From: Kiritimatiellota bacterium
Lineage (GTDB): Bacteria > Verrucomicrobiota > Kiritimatiellia > JAAZAB01
NCBI GenBank assembly: GCA_008636095.1
Contig: VSJD01000229.1
Location: 1-10,000, forward strand
Reading direction: 5' to 3'
Length of the DNA: 10,000 bases
The translations under genes and the position numbers were made by a program. The notes beneath the pieces are model-generated. The model saw only the letters and a program-made list of their open reading frames with translations. It did not search any database and was not told the DNA's origin. Positions within the stretch are counted from its first letter, which is position 1, and each line of letters begins with the position of its first letter. Below are positions 5,031 to 10,000 of this stretch, in pieces.

Positions 5031-8000
5031 CTAATCCAACAATTTCCTTAATTTATCTTCCGGGTTCTCGCTTTTTGGCAATGCCGCCTCCGGAATCGGT
5101 TCGCCGAGATGCACGAGCTTAAGGTGCTTATTGATTGAGAAACCGACACCCGCCGGGATCAAGTGCCCCATGATGACATTCTCCTTGAACCCGAAGAGAT
5201 GGTCCACTTTGCCCAGCGTGGCCGCTGTGGTAAGCACGCGCGTCGTATCCTGGAACGAGGCGGCGGAAATAAAACTCTCCGTCTCGATGGACGCCTTGGT
5301 GACGCCCAGCAGGCACGGGGACGCCTGCGCCGGACGCTTGCCTTCCGCCATAGCTTTCTGGTTGACTTCCTGGAAGCGGTATTTGTCCACGAGCTCGTTC
5401 CAGAGGAACTCCGTGTCGCCCTGATCGGTAATGCGTACTTTCTTCAGCATCTGGCGCACGATGACCTCGATGTGCTTGTCGTTGATTTCCACGCCCTGCA
5501 AGCGATATACTTCCTGGACTTCGTTGACCAAGTATTCCTGCAAATCCTGCGGACCGCACACCTCGAGCACTTCCTGCGGAACGATGGGCCCTTCCGTCAG
5601 AGGTTCGCCCTTCTTCACATGGTCGCCCTTGGAGACAATGACATGCTTGCCGAGAGGAACAATGTGCTCCTCCTCGTCGCCCGTAACGGTATCGCGCACA
5701 ATCAACCGCCGCGTTCCGCGTTGAATGCCGCCAAAATCGACGATGCCGGCAATCTTCGAAATTTCCGCCGCATCCTTGGGCCGGCGCGCCTCGAAGAGCT
5801 CGGCCACCCGCGGCAGACCACCGGTGATGTCCTTGGTCTTGGCTTCCTTGCGCGGCGTCTTGGCAAGCACCATGCCGGCGCTCACTTCCTTGCCCCTTTC
5901 CACAAACACGTAGGCGCCGGACGGAATGCTGTAATTGCCCAGCACGGTGTTCGTTTTATTGTCCTTGATCAGAATCTGCGGATGCAAATCCTCGCGGTAA
6001 TCAAGGATGACAATACGCTTGAAGCTCGTAATCTGGTCCACCTCAATCTTCATGGAGACGTTTTCCACAAAGTCGCGGAACTGGACTACACCCGACTGCT
6101 CGGCAATGATCGGCACACTGTGCGGTTCCCAGCGGACGAAGACATGGCCCTTGGTCACGGGATCGCCCTCGTTGACGGAAACGGCCGAGCCCACCACCAA
6201 ATCGTGCTGTTCCAGTTCGCGGCCGTCCTTGTCACGGATGACCACCGACCCGTTCTTGTTGAGCACGATGCTGTCGCCTTGCGCATCCTTGACCATGCGC
6301 ACATCCGAGAAGTGCACGATTCCCGAGTTCTTGGCCTTAATTTCGGTTTGTCCCGCCAGGGAACTCGCCGCGCCGCCAATGTGGAAGGTCCGCATCGTAA
6401 GCTGGGTGCCAGGTTCCCCGATGGACTGAGCGGCAATGATGCCCACAGCCGTCCCCAGCTCGACCAGTTTGTCGGTCGTCAAATCACGGCCATAACACTT
6501 GGCACAGGCGCCGCGCTTGACTTCACAGGTCAGCACGCTCCGGATTTTAACGCTTTCAATATCGGCCATCTCTATGGCTTCGGCATCGGTCTCGCTGATC
6601 TCCTGGCCCGCGGCCACGAAACGTTTCTTGGGGTCGCGCGGATCGAAAACATCCTCAAGCGCCGTGCGGCCAATGATGCGCTGACCCAGCGGAATTTCCA
6701 CGCCGCCGCTGATGGCGGAAACCCTGATGCCATTCAGCGTACTGCAGTCCTGTTCGGTAATGATCACGTCCTGGGCCACGTCCACCAGCTTGCGGGTGAG
6801 ATAGCCGGCATCGGCGGTCTTCAGCGCCGTATCGGCCAGGCCTTTACGGGCACCGTGCGTGCTGATGAAGTATTCCAACACGCTGAGGCCCTCGCGAAAA
6901 TTGGACAGAATCGGCCGCTCAATGATTTCGCCGGACGGTTTGGCCATGAGCCCGCGCATGCCGGCCAGCTGACGGATCTGCTGACGACTGCCGCGCGCGC
7001 CCGAGTCCACCATCATGAAGAGCGGGTTGGGCTCGCCTGTCGCCTGTTTTTTCTGCATGGACTCGATCATGGTAGTTGCGGTTTCCTCTGTCGCACGCGT
7101 CCAGATGTCAATGATCTTGTTATAGCGCTCGCCTTCGGTGATGATACCTTTTTGATGTTGCCGTTCCACGTCCTTGACCTGCCGGCGCGCTTCCTCAATG
7201 ATCTTCGCCTTGCCTTCCGGCACAATCATGTCCACCAGGCCGATGGAAATCCCGGTCAAGGTCGCGTGCTTGAAGCCCAGCGTTTTCAGCAAGTCAAGCA
7301 CCCGCACGGTTTCAGCTTGTCCGGCCGCGTGGTAACATTTCCAGATGATCGTGCTCAGCAGTTTCTTGGTAACCGTCTCGTTGATAAAACCCACCGTATG
7401 GGGAAAAACGCGGTTAAAAAATACGCGGCCTACGGTAGTGGCTATAACGCGCTCGCCCACCTTGCCATAGACGGTTTTTTCCTTCTTGTAATCGGGATTG
7501 CGGAACCGGATCCGCGTTTGGACTTTCACTTGCCCCATGTCGAAGGCATACTGCACCTCGTTAGCGTCCCCGAATATGGACAGGTGCCGGCCGCTTTCTT
7601 CGTCGGCCTTGCTCAGGAATAGTTCGTTTTTGGCAACGCTCGGCCCCATGGTCAGGTAATAAATGCCCAGCGCGATGTCCTGGGTCGGCGTCATGACCGG
7701 ACGGCCGCTCGAGGGCGAAAACAGATTGTTGGTCGAAAGCATCAGCAGGCGCGACTCCAACTGCGCCTCGATCGAGAGCGGCACGTGAACGGCCATCTGG
7801 TCACCATCGAAGTCCGCATTGAAGGCCGTGCAAACCAGCGGATGGATTTGAATGGCATCGCCCTCGATGAGAACCGGTTCGAAGGACTGGACACTCAAGC
7901 GATGCAGGGTGGGCGCGCGGTTCAACATGACGGTACGACCCTTGATGACTTCATCCAATGCATCCCATATGACGTTGGTCTGGCTTTCAATCATCTTCTT

Positions 8001-9194
8001 GGCGGCCCGCACCGTGTGTACGAGACCTTTCTGTTTCAGCCGCCGGATGATAAAAGGTTCAAACAGGGTCAGGGCCATTTTCTTGGGCAGGCCGCACTGA
8101 TGGAGCGAGAGCTCGGGACCAACGACGATCACGGAACGTCCCGAATAGTCCACGCGTTTGCCCAGCAGGTTCTGCCGGAAACGGCCCTGCTTGCCTTTAA
8201 GCATGTCGCTCAGCGACTTGAGCGGCCGGTTACCCGAGCCCGTCACCGGCCGACCGTGCCGCCCATTGTCCAACAGGGCATCAACCGCTTCCTGGAGCAT
8301 GCGTTTTTCATTGCGGATGATGACGTCCGGTGTCTTCAGTATGAGCAGGTTCTTAAGCCGGTTATTGCGGTTGATGACCCGGCGGTACAAATCATTCAGG
8401 TCCGATGTCGCAAACCGCCCGCCCTCCAGGGGCACCAATGGCCGCAGATCCGGCGGGATGACCGGCAATACTTCCATAATCATCCATTCCGGGCGCATGG
8501 CATTGAGCCGCATGCTTTCCACGATCTTCATGCGATTGGCGAGCTTCTTGCGCGTCTGTTGACTGCGCGTAGTGCCCATCTGGGCTTCGAGCGAGGCCAT
8601 TAGCACGGCCAAGTCAATGCGCTTCATCAGGTCGCGGATGGCCTCGGCGCCCATCTTGGCGCTGAACTCCTCGCCGTATAGTTCCTGGGCTTCCCGGTAC
8701 TCTTCCTCGCTAAGAATCTGTTTTTCCTTCAACGGAGTCTTACCGGGATCAATGACGACGTAATCCTCGTAATACAAAATCCGCTCCAGACTGCGCGCCG
8801 TCAGGTCCACGATCAGTCCAAGGCGGCTCGGCGTACACTTGAAGAACCAGATATGCGAGACGGGCACCGCCAGTTCAATATGCCCCATGCGCTCGCGGCG
8901 CACGCGCGACAACGTCACCTCCACGCCGCACCGGTCGCACAACACGCCCTTGTGCTTGATGCGCTTGTACTTTCCGCAACTGCATTCCCAGTCCCGCTGG
9001 GGGCCAAAAATACGCTCGCAGAAAAGGCCGCCACGTTCCGGTTTGTAAGTCCGATAATTGATGGTCTCCGGGTTTTTTACTTCCCCAAAGCTCCACGACC
9101 GGATGGTTTCAGGTGCCGCCAGAGAAATATTGACCGCATCAAAACTCGACGGCTTATAACTCTCCGGACTGCCTTTGACGCCGATTGTTTCCAT
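5031..9194 (-). CDS. rpoC: DNA-directed RNA polymerase subunit beta'
   Basis: The product is 1387 aa, full length (E. coli 1407). RpoC carries the catalytic magnesium site and DNA clamp of RNA polymerase. The N-terminal zinc site is C71, C73, C86, C89 (CSCGKYKR, then LCDRCGVEV). The catalytic loop [12 protein letters not shown] spans 459-470 with Asp461, 463 and 465. The second zinc site is C817, C890, C897, C900 ([11 protein letters not shown]). The bridge helix lies within 746-805. The trigger loop has [16 protein letters not shown] (927-941) with the M934, F937, H938 equivalents. Between trigger-loop halves (about 944-1117) is a long insertion matching SI3 in position and size; the loop resumes at [20 protein letters not shown]. 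The C-terminus has [20 protein letters not shown]. The start ATG follows AAGGAG by 4 bases. It stops with TAG just before an AT-rich palindrome. No defects were seen. Confidence 0.98.
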   Translation of the reverse strand: METIGVKGSPESYKPSSFDAVNISLAAPETIRSWSFGEVKNPETINYRTYKPERGGLFCERIFGPQRDWECSCGKYKRIKHKGVLCDRCGVEVTLSRVRRERMGHIELAVPVSHIWFFKCTPSRLGLIVDLTARSLERILYYEDYVVIDPGKTPLKEKQILSEEEYREAQELYGEEFSAKMGAEAIRDLMKRIDLAVLMASLEAQMGTTRSQQTRKKLANRMKIVESMRLNAMRPEWMIMEVLPVIPPDLRPLVPLEGGRFATSDLNDLYRRVINRNNRLKNLLILKTPDVIIRNEKRMLQEAVDALLDNGRHGRPVTGSGNRPLKSLSDMLKGKQGRFRQNLLGKRVDYSGRSVIVVGPELSLHQCGLPKKMALTLFEPFIIRRLKQKGLVHTVRAAKKMIESQTNVIWDALDEVIKGRTVMLNRAPTLHRLSVQSFEPVLIEGDAIQIHPLVCTAFNADFDGDQMAVHVPLSIEAQLESRLLMLSTNNLFSPSSGRPVMTPTQDIALGIYYLTMGPSVAKNELFLSKADEESGRHLSIFGDANEVQYAFDMGQVKVQTRIRFRNPDYKKEKTVYGKVGERVIATTVGRVFFNRVFPHTVGFINETVTKKLLSTIIWKCYHAAGQAETVRVLDLLKTLGFKHATLTGISIGLVDMIVPEGKAKIIEEARRQVKDVERQHQKGIITEGERYNKIIDIWTRATEETATTMIESMQKKQATGEPNPLFMMVDSGARGSRQQIRQLAGMRGLMAKPSGEIIERPILSNFREGLSVLEYFISTHGARKGLADTALKTADAGYLTRKLVDVAQDVIITEQDCSTLNGIRVSAISGGVEIPLGQRIIGRTALEDVFDPRDPKKRFVAAGQEISETDAEAIEMADIESVKIRSVLTCEVKRGACAKCYGRDLTTDKLVELGTAVGIIAAQSIGEPGTQLTMRTFHIGGAASSLAGQTEIKAKNSGIVHFSDVRMVKDAQGDSIVLNKNGSVVIRDKDGRELEQHDLVVGSAVSVNEGDPVTKGHVFVRWEPHSVPIIAEQSGVVQFRDFVENVSMKIEVDQITSFKRIVILDYREDLHPQILIKDNKTNTVLGNYSIPSGAYVFVERGKEVSAGMVLAKTPRKEAKTKDITGGLPRVAELFEARRPKDAAEISKIAGIVDFGGIQRGTRRLIVRDTVTGDEEEHIVPLGKHVIVSKGDHVKKGEPLTEGPIVPQEVLEVCGPQDLQEYLVNEVQEVYRLQGVEINDKHIEVIVRQMLKKVRITDQGDTEFLWNELVDKYRFQEVNQKAMAEGKRPAQASPCLLGVTKASIETESFISAASFQDTTRVLTTAATLGKVDHLFGFKENVIMGHLIPAGVGFSINKHLKLVHLGEPIPEAALPKSENPEDKLRKLLD

Positions 9195-9198
9195 CCTG

Positions 9199-9204
9199 CT
9201 CCTT
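9199..9204 (-). promoter_or_regulatory. Ribosome-binding site of rpoC
   Basis: The minus strand reads GGGAAGGAGCAGGATG, placing AAGGAG 4 bases before the ATG at 9194. This supports [13 protein letters not shown] as the N-terminus; the protein reads as RpoC soon after the start, with no plausible earlier start in the spacer. Confidence 0.75.
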
Positions 9205-9222
9205 CCCTGAACCTTGAATTTG

Positions 9223-9237
9223 GCCCCGCGGCGGGGC
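9223..9237. repeat. GC-rich hairpin just upstream of rpoC
   Basis: GCCCCGCGGCGGGGC is a perfect inverted repeat of 7 bp around a single base; in RNA it would form about a 5-bp G/C stem with a 5-nt loop. It begins 29 bp upstream of the rpoC ATG. No T-run follows it on the minus strand (CAAATTCAAGG), so it is not a terminator in the direction of transcription. It could protect a processed 5' end or tune translation of rpoC. Confidence 0.45.
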
Positions 9238-9257
9238 GACTTTTATCCAGTTCGGAT

Positions 9258-9358
9258 TGTCATCCTGAGTCCGACCTCCCGGAGAGCCGGGACAAAGGAA
9301 CTCCATCGGCGCGACTTGTCCGCCAAAGGCGAGATTCTTCGCTACGCTCGGAATGACA
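9258..9358. repeat. 101-bp palindromic (MITE-like or REP-like) element between rpoB and rpoC
   Basis: The element is bounded by imperfect 12-bp terminal inverted repeats, TGTCATCCTGAG (9258-9269) and CTCGGAATGACA (9347-9358), matching at 10 of 12 positions as inverted copies. Inside are two smaller hairpins: TCCCGG-AGAG-CCGGGA (9277-9292) and CGCC-AAA-GGCG (9321-9331). It has no coding capacity. From memory, intergenic sequences starting GTCATTCCGAGCGTAGCGAAG recur as dispersed repeats in several bacterial phyla, which suggests a mobile or multicopy repeat family; copy number in this genome is unknown. It explains most of the unusually long 228-bp rpoB-rpoC spacer. The rest (9359-9422) is AT-rich with an eight-A run and no clear promoter. 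Confidence 0.65.
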
Positions 9359-9422
9359 TATTGCGTATAATCAAAAAAAATTTCAAATATGTTTGGCTGG
9401 AATTTATCAATGACCGCGCCTA

Positions 9423-10000
<578 letters not shown>

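Noticed and set aside
5163..7622. Plus-strand open frame of 819 codons opposite rpoC
   Set aside because: It lies fully antisense to highly conserved RpoC sequence. Its product is rich in His, Arg and Leu with no recognisable domain, as expected of a shadow frame in GC-biased DNA.
7785..8603. Plus-strand open frame of 272 codons opposite rpoC
   Set aside because: It is antisense to the conserved catalytic and clamp parts of RpoC; composition and lack of motifs indicate a shadow.
9359..9422. Possible rpoC promoter in the AT-rich part of the rpoB-rpoC spacer
   Set aside because: TTGATA and TTGAAA can serve as -35 boxes, but no -10 with acceptable match lies at 16-18 bp; the best candidate matches only about 3 of 6 positions.

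Overview
The whole window lies in one minus-strand block of transcription and translation genes. Read in the direction of transcription (high to low coordinates), the order is rpoB (3' end only), rpoC, rpsL, rpsG, fusA, rpsJ, rplC, rplD and rplW (5' part only). This is the rpoBC cluster joined to the str operon (rpsL-rpsG-fusA) and then to the start of the S10 operon (rpsJ-rplC-rplD-rplW). No tuf gene sits between fusA and rpsJ. I see no rRNA or tRNA genes, no CRISPR array, no transposase and no defence or biosynthetic system. No plus-strand open frame looks real.

The organism is a bacterium with moderately GC-rich DNA. The RpoC subunit (1387 aa) carries the large SI3 insertion in the trigger loop, as in many Gram-negative lineages. 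Its overall sequence, and the fused layout without tuf, remind me most of the Planctomycetes-Verrucomicrobia-Chlamydiae group (Verrucomicrobia, Lentisphaerae or Kiritimatiellae-like). That placement is an impression, not a computed result.

Layout. 9423-10000: C-terminal part of RpoB. 9195-9422: a 228-bp spacer holding a 101-bp palindromic repeat-like element, a GC hairpin and the rpoC ribosome-binding site. 5031-9194: complete rpoC. 4904-5030: a 127-bp AT-rich spacer with a palindrome just after the rpoC stop and a good extended -10 promoter for the str/S10 genes. 1883-4903: rpsL, rpsG and fusA. 921-1875: rpsJ and rplC, tightly packed. 271-924: rplD, overlapping rplC by 4 bp (ATGA). 193-270: a spacer with a palindrome and short tandem repeats. 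1-192: start of rplW.

The genes work together in core gene expression. RpoB and RpoC form the RNA polymerase catalytic core. S12, S7 and S10 build the 30S subunit, and L3, L4 and L23 build the 50S subunit and its exit tunnel. EF-G drives translocation or ribosome recycling. The region is largely ordinary. Points worth a second look are the atypical domain IV of the EF-G, which resembles recycling-type EF-G2; natural substitutions at known antibiotic-related positions in S12 (Gly91) and S10 (Ala57); and repeat-like elements in two operon spacers.
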